Shown: positions 1 to 5,755 of the stretch, piece after piece | Layout: each line of letters opens with the position of its first letter | How positions within the stretch are numbered: position 1 is the first letter of the stretch | Assembly (NCBI GenBank): GCA_910577075.1 | Contig: CAJTKV010000064.1 | Span: 1,434-7,188, forward strand | Reading direction: 5' to 3' | DNA from: an uncultured Bacilli bacterium | GTDB lineage: Bacteria > Bacillota_I > Bacilli_A > RF39 > UBA660 | DNA length: 5,755 nucleotides | Position numbers and translations under genes: made by a program | The notes under the pieces: model-generated | The model's database searches: none | The model's input: only the letters and a program-made list of their open reading frames with translations | Told to the model about the DNA's origin: nothing

Positions 1-1
1 A

Positions 2-250
2 ACAATAGCCATTTTAACGCATCATGAAGTGTCTCTTGCTTTGATAGGAGGAGTATTTGTAATTGAGGTTTTATCAAGTTTTATTCAAATAATTGCTATT
101 CGCAAATTCAATACAAAGGTATTCTTAAAAGCTCCGATTCATCATCATTTCGAAGAATTGGGTTGGAGTGAACAGGATATCGTTAAATGCTTCTGGGTAG
201 CAGGTTTTTTACTAGCTATGTTTGGCGTAGTGTATGGTGTATGGTTATAA
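2..250 (+). CDS. mraY: Phospho-N-acetylmuramoyl-pentapeptide-transferase MraY (C-terminal part)
   Basis: MraY is the integral membrane enzyme that transfers phospho-MurNAc-pentapeptide from UDP to undecaprenyl phosphate, making lipid I on the inner face of the membrane. Only the last 82 codons are present; the frame is open to the left edge (reading T-I-A-I-L-T-H-H-E), so the gene starts outside the window. The visible part has a membrane helix with the family signature GGVFVIEVLSSFIQI, the cytoplasmic loop motif APIHHHFEELGW with the His triplet conserved in MraY and linked to its active site, and a last helix starting near IVKCFWVAGF. It ends normally with TAA, followed at once by a terminator, so it is the last gene of an upstream transcript. 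An in-frame GTG at 29 is an internal Val codon, not the start, because conserved MraY sequence continues upstream of it. Identification is firm. Confidence 0.97.
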   Translation, partial: TIAILTHHEVSLALIGGVFVIEVLSSFIQIIAIRKFNTKVFLKAPIHHHFEELGWSEQDIVKCFWVAGFLLAMFGVVYGVWL

Positions 251-271
251 AGGGGATTATCCTCTTTTTTT
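249..271 (+). terminator. Intrinsic terminator after mraY
   Basis: A six-pair stem, AGGGGA (251-256) with TCCTCT (260-265) including one G-T pair, closes a TTA loop and is followed by a run of T to 271. Two further A-T pairs (249-250 with 266-267) can extend it. It starts at the mraY stop codon and separates mraY from the lipoprotein gene, which has its own promoter. Confidence 0.8.
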
Positions 272-282
272 GATGAGCTAAT

Positions 283-310
283 TTGACTATTTTAAAAAAA
301 TGAGTATAAT
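283..310 (+). promoter_or_regulatory. Sigma-A type promoter for the lipoprotein gene
   Basis: The -35 box TTGACT (283-288, five of six consensus bases) and a perfect -10 box TATAAT (305-310) are separated by 16 bases. The spacer is A/T-rich. Transcription would start near 317, giving a leader of about 20 bases that carries the ribosome binding site GGGGAG at 326-331. It is the clearest promoter in the window and makes the lipoprotein gene independent of mraY. Confidence 0.8.
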
Positions 311-338
311 ATACACTTGAAAAAAGGGGAGTTTTAGA

Positions 339-2054
339 ATGAAAAGGGGATCATTTTTTAAAAAAGTAGCGGCGTTGCTTGCTGCAGCGACCTTATTTAC
401 TAGTTGTGGCAAACAATCCAGTGAAGAAATAGTAGATATGCCGCCTATCGAAACAGAAGAAGAGACTCATACAATTGAAATGTCAGAATATGAAATTGAG
501 CAGATGTATCAAGATAAATTAACGGATTTATATGCGGATTATTTTCAAGATTATCCAGTTAATTACAATCATATAGAAGAATATCTAAGTAATGAGCAAG
601 TTGATCAAATTATTGAATATTCCAATATCGAAACTCATTGTGAAAGAAGATATGAATTAGATCCAGAATTGTTTTTTGATATTTTAAAGGAGAATTCGGA
701 GAATTATGTATCTCTTCATCCAGAATTTCGCATTCCATTTTTAGAAGAACCATATGTAGAGAAGCATGTTGTAGATTTTGAGGCTAATTTGCGCTATACT
801 ATCAATACTATTATTAATGGTAAAAATGATATTTATGAAGATTTACATCAAGTAGAAAAATTGACGGTTGTCTTTGGAAATGCTTCAAAATTTTATTCTA
901 ATAGTGAAGATGATGAGAGATATTATCTCGTCTATGCCTCTGAAGATGATTCGGTTATTCTAGGAGTGTATGATTCTGTTCAAAATATTATTGTCGTTGA
1001 TGATGAAGCGATTGAGTTAATTACAAGTATGTATTATGAACTAGAAGATCAACAAGAAAAATTTAATGATATACTGCTTGAGACTTTATTGCATGAGTTT
1101 AATCATGTTCGTCAAAAAGCTTGTGAATGTCGCGTTAATCAGGGTTTAGTTTTAGATAATATGTTTGTTTATGATGGAAGTTATATTTCGACTATTTCTG
1201 AGGCTTCTGCCGAATCTGATCTTTATATAATGGGAAAATATCCACATGGATATGGAATGCAGTTTGGCGATTACGTCTATGAGAGCGAAAGAGCAGATGA
1301 ACTTCTATTGCTTACTTTAGCGATATGCAATGAGGATGCTAAAATAGAAGATTATTATAATGCTATTTCTAATACGGATTATGCTGCATTATATAATTTT
1401 TATGATTTGCGTTCTCGCGAAGAAATTTATGACTTTTATCATATTGTGTATTCAATAGATTCTAAGAATTTTCGCAATAACTTATGGGAAAAAATATATA
1501 CAGAGGAAGAGTTAGAGGAAAAAACTTATTTTGACTATAATGTCGACATTGGATATGCTTATCGTGTTGATATCTTCCGTATGGTTCTAGAAAAATTAAC
1601 AGAATTTACGGATAAAAAGGGACCAAAGTCGTTTACTTTGCGTGATAATCTAGCAGTATTTAATATTCTAAAAAATATCGTCGTAAAAGATGCTTATGAA
1701 TACTATGAAGATGATACAAATCCAGAGATGGTTAGATATCGCAAATATTATGAAGAGTATATGGTAAGCAATATTGTTATTCTAGAGAATAGATATGTCG
1801 ATTATTTAAGTCAGTATTATGGAGTTTCTGTGAGTGATATAAGAAAAATGGAAAATACCGAAATATCAGAGTATGTTCAAACATTGATTAATGTTGCCAA
1901 TTATGAGTATAGTGGCAATTCTAAAGATAAAGAGGCCCTTAGTCTATTTGGAAGATTGCCGATTTTAGATTCACTATTGAGAAAGCGATATATATCTTTT
2001 TATGATTATCCGGATTTCATTGAAGATAATCAAGAATTAATATTTGGACCTTAA
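339..2054 (+). CDS. Putative zinc-metallopeptidase-like surface lipoprotein, family not recognised
   Basis: I do not recognise this 571-residue protein as a named family. Residues 1-23 form a lipoprotein signal: basic n-region (MKRGSFFKK), short hydrophobic core (VAALLAAATLF) and a lipobox-like TSC with Cys23 as the expected lipidated residue, although Phe at -3 is less usual than Leu. After it comes an acidic linker rich in Glu. The mature part is rich in Asp, Glu and Tyr and shows no further membrane helix. Residues 252-256 are HEFNH, a match to the HExxH zinc-protease motif (two His ligands and the catalytic Glu) in a typical hydrophobic setting (ILLETLLHEFNHVRQ). Glu288 or Glu292, in ISEASAES, could be the third ligand as in gluzincins. 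Cys262 and Cys264 lie just after the motif. The start has the good ribosome binding site GGGGAG seven bases upstream. The gene has its own promoter and terminator and sits between mraY and ftsW. An outer-surface protease role is inference; the motif could also be degenerate or chance. Confidence 0.88.
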   Translation: MKRGSFFKKVAALLAAATLFTSCGKQSSEEIVDMPPIETEEETHTIEMSEYEIEQMYQDKLTDLYADYFQDYPVNYNHIEEYLSNEQVDQIIEYSNIETHCERRYELDPELFFDILKENSENYVSLHPEFRIPFLEEPYVEKHVVDFEANLRYTINTIINGKNDIYEDLHQVEKLTVVFGNASKFYSNSEDDERYYLVYASEDDSVILGVYDSVQNIIVVDDEAIELITSMYYELEDQQEKFNDILLETLLHEFNHVRQKACECRVNQGLVLDNMFVYDGSYISTISEASAESDLYIMGKYPHGYGMQFGDYVYESERADELLLLTLAICNEDAKIEDYYNAISNTDYAALYNFYDLRSREEIYDFYHIVYSIDSKNFRNNLWEKIYTEEELEEKTYFDYNVDIGYAYRVDIFRMVLEKLTEFTDKKGPKSFTLRDNLAVFNILKNIVVKDAYEYYEDDTNPEMVRYRKYYEEYMVSNIVILENRYVDYLSQYYGVSVSDIRKMENTEISEYVQTLINVANYEYSGNSKDKEALSLFGRLPILDSLLRKRYISFYDYPDFIEDNQELIFGP

Positions 2055-2080
2055 GAAGAAGATATTTTCTTCTTTTTTTT
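2053..2080 (+). terminator. Intrinsic terminator overlapping the lipoprotein stop codon
   Basis: AAGAAGAA (2053-2060) pairs with TTCTTCTT (2067-2074) around a GATATT loop, and a T run continues to 2080. The stem begins inside the TAA stop codon. It is A-T rich, with only two G-C pairs, so it may be leaky. That matters because ftsW begins 22 bases after the T run with no clear promoter of its own. Confidence 0.7.
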
Positions 2081-2102
2081 GGGTTAAAGAATATATTTTA
2101 TT

Positions 2103-3182
2103 ATGAAGAAAAGATACATTATTTTATTTTTAACTATATTTTTAACTCTTTTTGGAATACTTATGATATATTCCTCTTCTTATGTATGGGCAGAATATAA
2201 ATTTAATAATCCTTATAAATTTGCTATGCACCAGAGTATATTTGGATTAGTTGGTTTTATAATGATGATTATCATCAGCAAAATAGATTATCGTCTATAT
2301 TATAAGCATGCTAATTTAATTTTACTGATATCGGGTATTTTGTTAATATTGGTTTTAATTCCGGGAATTGGAGTTATTAGAAATGGATCTCGTAGTTGGT
2401 TTGGCATAGGATCGTTTGGAATTCAACCAAGTGAAATTGCCAAATTGTCATTGATTATTTTTGTATCAAAGTATCTAGCTAATAATGATCGCAATATGGC
2501 CGATATAGTCCATTATTCTTTTCCAATATTAGGTATTGTCTTTCTATTTTTCTTTTTAATACTTTTGGAGCCGGATTTTGGTAGTGGAGCAATTATTGTT
2601 TTATCCTTAATAGTTTTAATATTTACATCGAACATTAAACTATCATTTTTTATAAAATTGGGATTATTGGGAATTCTGGGAATAGTTGGTCTTATCATTG
2701 CAGCTCCATATCGCATGGCGCGAATTCTTGCTTATTTAAATCCTTGGAGTGATCCTTTGGGAAGTGGTTTTCAAATTATTCAAAGTTTGTACGCTATAGG
2801 TCCTGGCGGTTTATTTGGATTGGGATTGGGAAATTCTATTCAAAAACACTTCTATTTACCAGAGCCCCAAACGGATTTTATTTTTGCGATTATATCTGAG
2901 GAATTGGGATTTATTGGAATTATCATATTAGCAACTTGTTATATTGTCTTGTTTTACAATATCATTAAGATAAGTTTGGCGACACCTAACCTTTTTGGGA
3001 AGTATCTTTCTTTGGGAATCATCTTAGAATTTATCTTACAAACATTGCTAAATTTGCTTGTCGTTGTTGGACTTATTCCGGTTACTGGTGTTACTTTGCC
3101 GTTTTTAAGTTATGGAGGAAGTAGCTTACTTATTTGTCTTGCTGGGATGGGAATAGTTTTAAATATTAGCAAGGATAGTTGA
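2103..3182 (+). CDS. ftsW: Peptidoglycan glycosyltransferase FtsW/SpoVE (SEDS family)
   Basis: FtsW is the SEDS-family membrane glycosyltransferase that polymerises lipid II into glycan strands at the septum together with a class B penicillin-binding protein. The protein has 359 residues, slightly short but normal for the family, and is very hydrophobic, with about ten membrane helices expected. Family landmarks in order: SSSY near 24-27 after helix 1; NGSRSWFGIGSFGIQPSEIAK at 94-114; EPDFGSG at 156-162; NPWSDPLGSGFQIIQSLYAI at 213-232; PEPQTDFIFAIISEELGF at 253-270, where Asp258 corresponds to the essential acidic residue of FtsW/RodA; and PVTGVTLPFLSYGGSS at 326-341. The PEPQTDFIFA form resembles Bacillus SpoVE/FtsW, as does its place after mraY, so FtsW is preferred over RodA. 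The ATG at 2103 is the only start that keeps helix 1, but its upstream sequence has just a weak AAAGA 12 bases away. A tight Bacillus-type link to murD and murG is missing. Confidence 0.95.
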   Translation: MKKRYIILFLTIFLTLFGILMIYSSSYVWAEYKFNNPYKFAMHQSIFGLVGFIMMIIISKIDYRLYYKHANLILLISGILLILVLIPGIGVIRNGSRSWFGIGSFGIQPSEIAKLSLIIFVSKYLANNDRNMADIVHYSFPILGIVFLFFFLILLEPDFGSGAIIVLSLIVLIFTSNIKLSFFIKLGLLGILGIVGLIIAAPYRMARILAYLNPWSDPLGSGFQIIQSLYAIGPGGLFGLGLGNSIQKHFYLPEPQTDFIFAIISEELGFIGIIILATCYIVLFYNIIKISLATPNLFGKYLSLGIILEFILQTLLNLLVVVGLIPVTGVTLPFLSYGGSSLLICLAGMGIVLNISKDS

Positions 3183-3207
3183 AATTTCACAAAAAAATCA
3201 TGGCTTT

Positions 3208-3239
3208 TTCACATTGTTTTAAAAATTCTCGTTTATACT
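3208..3239 (+). promoter_or_regulatory. Possible weak promoter for the ABC transporter operon
   Basis: The 80-base gap after ftsW contains a good -10-like box, TATACT (3234-3239), 24 bases before the start codon. The candidate -35 boxes are badly spaced: TTCACA (3208-3213) lies 20 bases away and TTGTTT (3214-3219) lies 14 bases away. If it is real, the promoter is non-ideal or helped by an activator. The alternative is read-through from ftsW, since no convincing terminator follows that gene. Confidence 0.3.
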
Positions 3240-3262
3240 TGACTTAGTTAAGGAGAAAATTT

Positions 3263-4801
3263 ATGTATTTAATAAAGCAAGCATGGTTATCAATAATAAG
3301 AAATAAGGGAAGAAATATTTTAATGGGAGTCATTATTATCGTTATAGCAGTGGCAGTAACAATAACTTTATCAATTGTTAATTCTTCTAATAAAATTGTA
3401 AAGTCGTATGAAGAAAAGTATGAGATTCAGGCTTATATTTCGATGGACCGCAATAACTTGATGAATTCTTTAAGGGAAGATAATGCGACTCAAGAGGAGA
3501 TGATTAACAAATTTAATGAAATAGAAAGTCTAATAGCAGAGGAAATTACATCCTATGGAGATAGCAAATATATAAAAGATTATTATTTTTCATATAATCT
3601 TGGTATTGATGCTAAAGACATTAAAGAAGCAACAGATAGCCTTATAAAAGAGACAACTGAGACAAAAACTGAGATAAAAAAATTTGGAGGAGCTAATTCT
3701 AATGAACGTCCAAGCTTTCCTGGGGGAGCTAATCCCTTTGAATCCAAGAAGACGACAACTACGAAAAGAGAAGAGATAAAGAATATAAAAGCCGAGGGTG
3801 GAGCATTTAATTTAATTGGTTATAGTTCAGTTACCTCCATGACAGATTTTATATCGGGAACTTTCACTATTGTTGATGGAGAAGTTTTCAGTGATTTTTC
3901 TTCAAGTTCTTGTGTTATAAGCGAAGAGTTAGCGTCGCTTAATGAACTCAATGTTGGTGATACAATTACCTTAGTAAGTCCAAAAAATTCTAAAAAAACT
4001 TATGATGTTAAAATAACAGGTATATATAAAGAAAATTCTTTATCGGTTGACGATATGAATAATATGTTCACATCTTCAGCAAATACTATTATTACTAATT
4101 CTCATACTGTGGGTGAAATATTAGGATTAGATTCTTCGCTTAAGGCAACACTTAATCCAACCTATATTTTAAATGACAAAGAAGATATGGAAGCATTTAC
4201 AAATGAAGTTAAAGAAAAGGGCTTAAGTGAATATTATACTGTTACTAATAATTTAGAAGATGTTTCTAGCGCTACAGAATCTATTAAAAATGTTAAAACA
4301 TTTGCCCTTACTTTTCTTCTAATAACAATTATTATTGGGGTCGTTGTATTATTTGTTTTAAATACGATAAATATTCGCGAAAGGCGTTATGAAATTGGTG
4401 TTTTAAGAACTATTGGGATGAAGAAGAGCTCTGTTATCTTTAAATTCTTAGTAGAACTATTAATAGTATCTTTTATAAGTTTGGTAGTAGGTGCGGGAAT
4501 TGGAAGTTTTACAAGTGTGGATGTGGCCAATAAACTTTTAGAGCAGGAAATAAAAAGTGGCGAAAATCATACTGATGCAATAAATGAGAATTTTGGCAAA
4601 AATCATGAAAAAATGGATTTTAGGAATATCAATGGAAGTGTTAACGTCGAAAAAATAGATAACATAGATGCCATAGTGGATTTTAAAGTAATATTTGAAC
4701 TTTTAGGTATTGGTTTACTGATAACGATGATAAGTAGTATGGCTAGTTGCATTGCTATAGCGCGTTTTTCTCCATTGACAATTTTAAAGGAGAGAAGTTA
4801 A
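3263..4801 (+). CDS. ABC transporter permease, MacB/FtsX type
   Basis: This 512-residue protein has the four-helix plan of MacB/FtsX-type (type VII) ABC permeases, which usually drive export or extracytoplasmic work rather than uptake. Helix 1 is at about 19-39, a large extracytoplasmic domain spans about 40-345, helix 2 is at 347-368, helix 3 at 392-415, and helix 4 at 476-500. The extracytoplasmic domain shows MacB-core features: GYSSV...FISGTFTIVDGEVF at 186-209 and ELASLNELNVGDTITL at 222-237. After helix 2 comes the ATPase-coupling segment RERRYEIGVLRTIGMKK (372-388), a family hallmark, and the end SPLTILKE is also typical. Residues 125-180 are a Lys/Thr/Glu-rich stretch with two GGAN repeats, probably flexible. 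The start has AAGGAG at 3250-3255, seven bases upstream. The stop overlaps the ATPase start by one base. No HlyD-like adaptor, two-component system or substrate gene is seen, so the substrate is unknown. Confidence 0.93.
   Translation: MYLIKQAWLSIIRNKGRNILMGVIIIVIAVAVTITLSIVNSSNKIVKSYEEKYEIQAYISMDRNNLMNSLREDNATQEEMINKFNEIESLIAEEITSYGDSKYIKDYYFSYNLGIDAKDIKEATDSLIKETTETKTEIKKFGGANSNERPSFPGGANPFESKKTTTTKREEIKNIKAEGGAFNLIGYSSVTSMTDFISGTFTIVDGEVFSDFSSSSCVISEELASLNELNVGDTITLVSPKNSKKTYDVKITGIYKENSLSVDDMNNMFTSSANTIITNSHTVGEILGLDSSLKATLNPTYILNDKEDMEAFTNEVKEKGLSEYYTVTNNLEDVSSATESIKNVKTFALTFLLITIIIGVVVLFVLNTINIRERRYEIGVLRTIGMKKSSVIFKFLVELLIVSFISLVVGAGIGSFTSVDVANKLLEQEIKSGENHTDAINENFGKNHEKMDFRNINGSVNVEKIDNIDAIVDFKVIFELLGIGLLITMISSMASCIAIARFSPLTILKERS
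4787..4792 (+). promoter_or_regulatory. Ribosome binding site that fixes the ATPase start at 4801
   Basis: AAGGAG lies eight bases before the ATG at 4801, inside the last codons of the permease. It decides between this start and an in-frame ATG at 4747, which would add 18 residues that only reflect permease coding sequence and has no Shine-Dalgarno site. The TAATG stop-start overlap implies translational coupling of the two subunits. Confidence 0.85.
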
Positions 4802-5466
4802 TGAAAAAGAGAGAAATATTGAAATTATTTGATGTAGGATATCGCTATAGTGATGCTAAGGAAGATGAATATGTGTTACGCTATATATCATACCAATTTG
4901 CAACGGGAACAATATATGCTATAAAGGGTAAAAGCGGCTCGGGAAAGACGACATTGTTGTCTTTAATAAGTGGATTAGAAAAACGATATGTTGGAAATAT
5001 TTATTATAATAATCAAGAGTTAAAGAAAATTGATCTTGATAAATATCGCAGTCATGATATTGGCATAGTCTTTCAAAGTTATAATCTCTTGCCTCATTTA
5101 ACTACTTTTGAAAATATAACTTTATCTATGGATATAAATCACAGTGAGATTAAAGATAAAAAAGGAAAAGTTTTAGAACTTTTAAATAGTGTAGGATTGC
5201 GACCGGAATTGTCTGAAAGGAGAATTTTAAAATTATCGGGAGGAGAACAACAGCGTGTTGCTATTGCACGAAGTCTTTCTTATAATCCAAAGTTAATTAT
5301 TGCTGATGAACCAACTGGCAATTTGGATGTTGAGACAGAAAATGAAATAATGCAGATATTTAAGAGACTTGCTCATGAGGAGGATAAGTGTGTTATTATT
5401 GTTACACACTCGGATAATGTCTCTAATCAATGCGATAAAGTGTATGAACTTAAGACAAAAAAATAA
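4801..5466 (+). CDS. ABC transporter ATP-binding protein, MacB/LolD type
   Basis: This is the cytoplasmic ATPase that powers the permease encoded just upstream. It has 221 residues, the usual length for the MacB/LolD/FtsE class of stand-alone ATPases, and all motifs are intact: Walker A GKSGSGKT (43-50), Q-loop Gln92 in VFQSYNLLPHLT, signature LSGGEQQR (145-152), Walker B LIIADEP (165-171) with catalytic Glu170, D-loop GNLD (173-176) and switch His203 in VTHSD. The stretch YNLLPHLTTFENI, and ADEPTGNLD following Walker B, are typical of this export-linked class. The permease-then-ATPase order with a one-base overlap supports a dedicated pair expressed in equal amounts. The gene ends 16 bases before an insertion sequence without a terminator of its own, yet its C-terminus looks complete. 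Confidence 0.96.
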   Translation: MKKREILKLFDVGYRYSDAKEDEYVLRYISYQFATGTIYAIKGKSGSGKTTLLSLISGLEKRYVGNIYYNNQELKKIDLDKYRSHDIGIVFQSYNLLPHLTTFENITLSMDINHSEIKDKKGKVLELLNSVGLRPELSERRILKLSGGEQQRVAIARSLSYNPKLIIADEPTGNLDVETENEIMQIFKRLAHEEDKCVIIVTHSDNVSNQCDKVYELKTKK

Positions 5467-5482
5467 ACGATTATTCTGAAGT

Positions 5483-5510
5483 TGTCAACAAAAAGTGGAC
5501 ACTAAAAAAG
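5483..5510. repeat. Candidate terminal inverted repeat of the IS3-family element
   Basis: The segment opens with TGTCAAC, followed by five A and then GTGGACAC and an A-rich tail, in the style of IS3-family ends. It is itself an imperfect palindrome: TGTCAAC (5483-5489) pairs with GTGGACA (5495-5501) with one mismatch. The exact inner limit cannot be set without the partner repeat at the far end. Confidence 0.55.
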
Positions 5511-5512
5511 TA

Positions 5513-5755
5513 TTATTGAAAACCTAGTTGGGTTCTGTACACAACTGGGTTTTTATATTTTAATGCAAAACTAGGACGATAATTGTTATTATCCCAAACA
5601 ATATCATCAATAAATTCCTGAACTGTGTTATAATTATTTATGTCAAAATCAATATACATTTCTTTCTTAATCCAGCCATTTTTAGATTCAATAAGTGGAT
5701 TATCTGTTGGTGTGCCAGCTCTAGACATAGATCTGGTAACATTATAAGAATTAAA
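5513..5755 (-). CDS. IS3-family transposase, C-terminal part of the DDE integrase domain
   Basis: Eighty codons of the transposase C-terminus are visible; the frame stays open through the right edge (N-terminal residues seen: F-N-S-Y-N-V-T-R-S), so the Met at 5728 is internal. The segment SMSRAGTPTDNPLIES is the conserved IS3-family stretch ahead of and including the third acidic residue of the DDE catalytic triad; the Glu codon is at 5687-5689. It is followed by NGWIKKEMYIDF, then NNYRPSFALKYKNPVVYR, which matches the usual family ending (RP..AL.Y..P..Y). The protein would cut and join the element's ends as a DNA transposase. The visible part has no frameshift or stop, so it may be functional, but the first two acidic residues and any upstream orfA are outside the window. 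Its last codons are in a strong hairpin. Confidence 0.93.
   Translation of the reverse strand, partial: FNSYNVTRSMSRAGTPTDNPLIESKNGWIKKEMYIDFDINNYNTVQEFIDDIVWDNNNYRPSFALKYKNPVVYRTQLGFQ
5519..5554. terminator. Bidirectional hairpin terminator at the IS end
   Basis: A 12-pair stem joins AAAACCTAGTTG (5519-5530) with CAACTGGGTTTT (5542-5553), with one G-T pair and an 11-base loop. On the plus strand it is followed by a T-rich tract, so it could end transcripts arriving from the ABC operon. On the minus strand its 3' arm ends in TTTT, so it could also end the transposase transcript. It lies within the final transposase codons. Confidence 0.65.

Larger units (their letters stand above)
5483..5755 (-). 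mobile_element. IS3-family insertion sequence, transposase 3' end (partial)
   Basis: The right part of the window is one end of an IS3-family element whose transposase reads leftward. The outer boundary is placed at TGTCAAC starting at 5483, because IS3-family ends begin with TG and this position lies 29 bases beyond the transposase stop. The rest of the element, the other terminal repeat and any target duplication are outside the window. The boundary is inferred from one end only. Confidence 0.8.

Noticed and set aside
29..250. A 73-residue protein starting at the GTG at 29
   Set aside because: The frame is open to the left edge and residues before the GTG continue conserved MraY sequence, so this is an internal Val codon of a truncated gene.
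2513..2716. A 67-codon minus-strand ORF antisense to ftsW
   Set aside because: It lies wholly inside conserved FtsW coding sequence, has low-complexity basic content and no recognisable start signals; a shadow of the real gene.
3180..3182. TGA read as Trp (Mycoplasma-type code), extending ftsW
   Set aside because: FtsW ends naturally here after its last helix, TGG is used for Trp throughout, and the cell wall genes argue against a wall-less mollicute.
3190..3209. A terminator after ftsW (A run, ATCATGGC, T run)
   Set aside because: The A and T runs flank a CATG core, but the inner pairs are mismatched and there is no G-C stem, so it is too weak to call.
3239..3244. TTGACT as a -35 box just upstream of the permease
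   Set aside because: The matching -10 position would be at or after the start codon, so it could not produce a message with the observed ribosome binding site.
4775..4780. Perfect -35 hexamer TTGACA before the ATPase gene
   Set aside because: It falls in permease codons and the position 17 bases on reads TTAATG, which is not a convincing -10 box.
4747..4800. An upstream ATG start for the ABC ATPase
   Set aside because: It has no ribosome binding site and encodes 18 residues only by overlap with the permease; the ATG at 4801 has AAGGAG at the right distance and a natural N-terminus.
5513..5728. A complete 71-residue protein starting at the Met at 5728
   Set aside because: The frame stays open to the right edge with family-like sequence ahead of the Met, so it is the tail of a larger transposase.

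Overview
The window is AT-rich DNA, roughly 30% G+C by eye. It uses the standard bacterial code: TGG encodes Trp and a TGA ends ftsW. It carries good Shine-Dalgarno sites, a sigma-A type promoter and short U-tailed terminators. With mraY and a SpoVE/FtsW-like gene present, this points to a walled low-GC Bacillota, perhaps near Erysipelotrichia or related gut Bacilli. The taxonomic guess is inference.

Layout. The left edge (2-250, +) holds the last 82 codons of mraY, the lipid I synthase of the dcw (division and cell wall) cluster, closed by a short intrinsic terminator. A clear promoter at 283-310 then drives a 571-residue acidic, Tyr-rich surface lipoprotein (339-2054, +). It carries an HEFNH zinc-protease-type motif and belongs to no family I recognise. 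A terminator overlaps its stop codon. ftsW/spoVE (2103-3182, +) follows after only 48 bases and has no convincing Shine-Dalgarno site. A two-gene ABC transporter operon comes next: a MacB/FtsX-type permease (3263-4801, +) overlapping its ATPase (4801-5466, +) by one base. The right edge is the 3' end of an IS3-family insertion sequence on the minus strand (5483-5755). Its transposase runs off the window, and its last codons lie in a long hairpin that can act as a terminator in both directions.

How the genes fit together. MraY makes lipid I and FtsW polymerises lipid II, so both serve septal peptidoglycan synthesis. In Bacillus-type dcw clusters the order is mraY-murD-spoVE/ftsW-murG. Here the lipoprotein occupies the murD place and the ABC operon the murG place, so the cluster has been split or rearranged. 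The lipoprotein might act at the cell surface during division, but only its position suggests this. The ABC pair has the architecture of Bacillota MacB-like exporters; its substrate cannot be read from the sequence.

The item of most possible novelty is the putative metalloprotease lipoprotein between mraY and ftsW. The other genes belong to well-known families.
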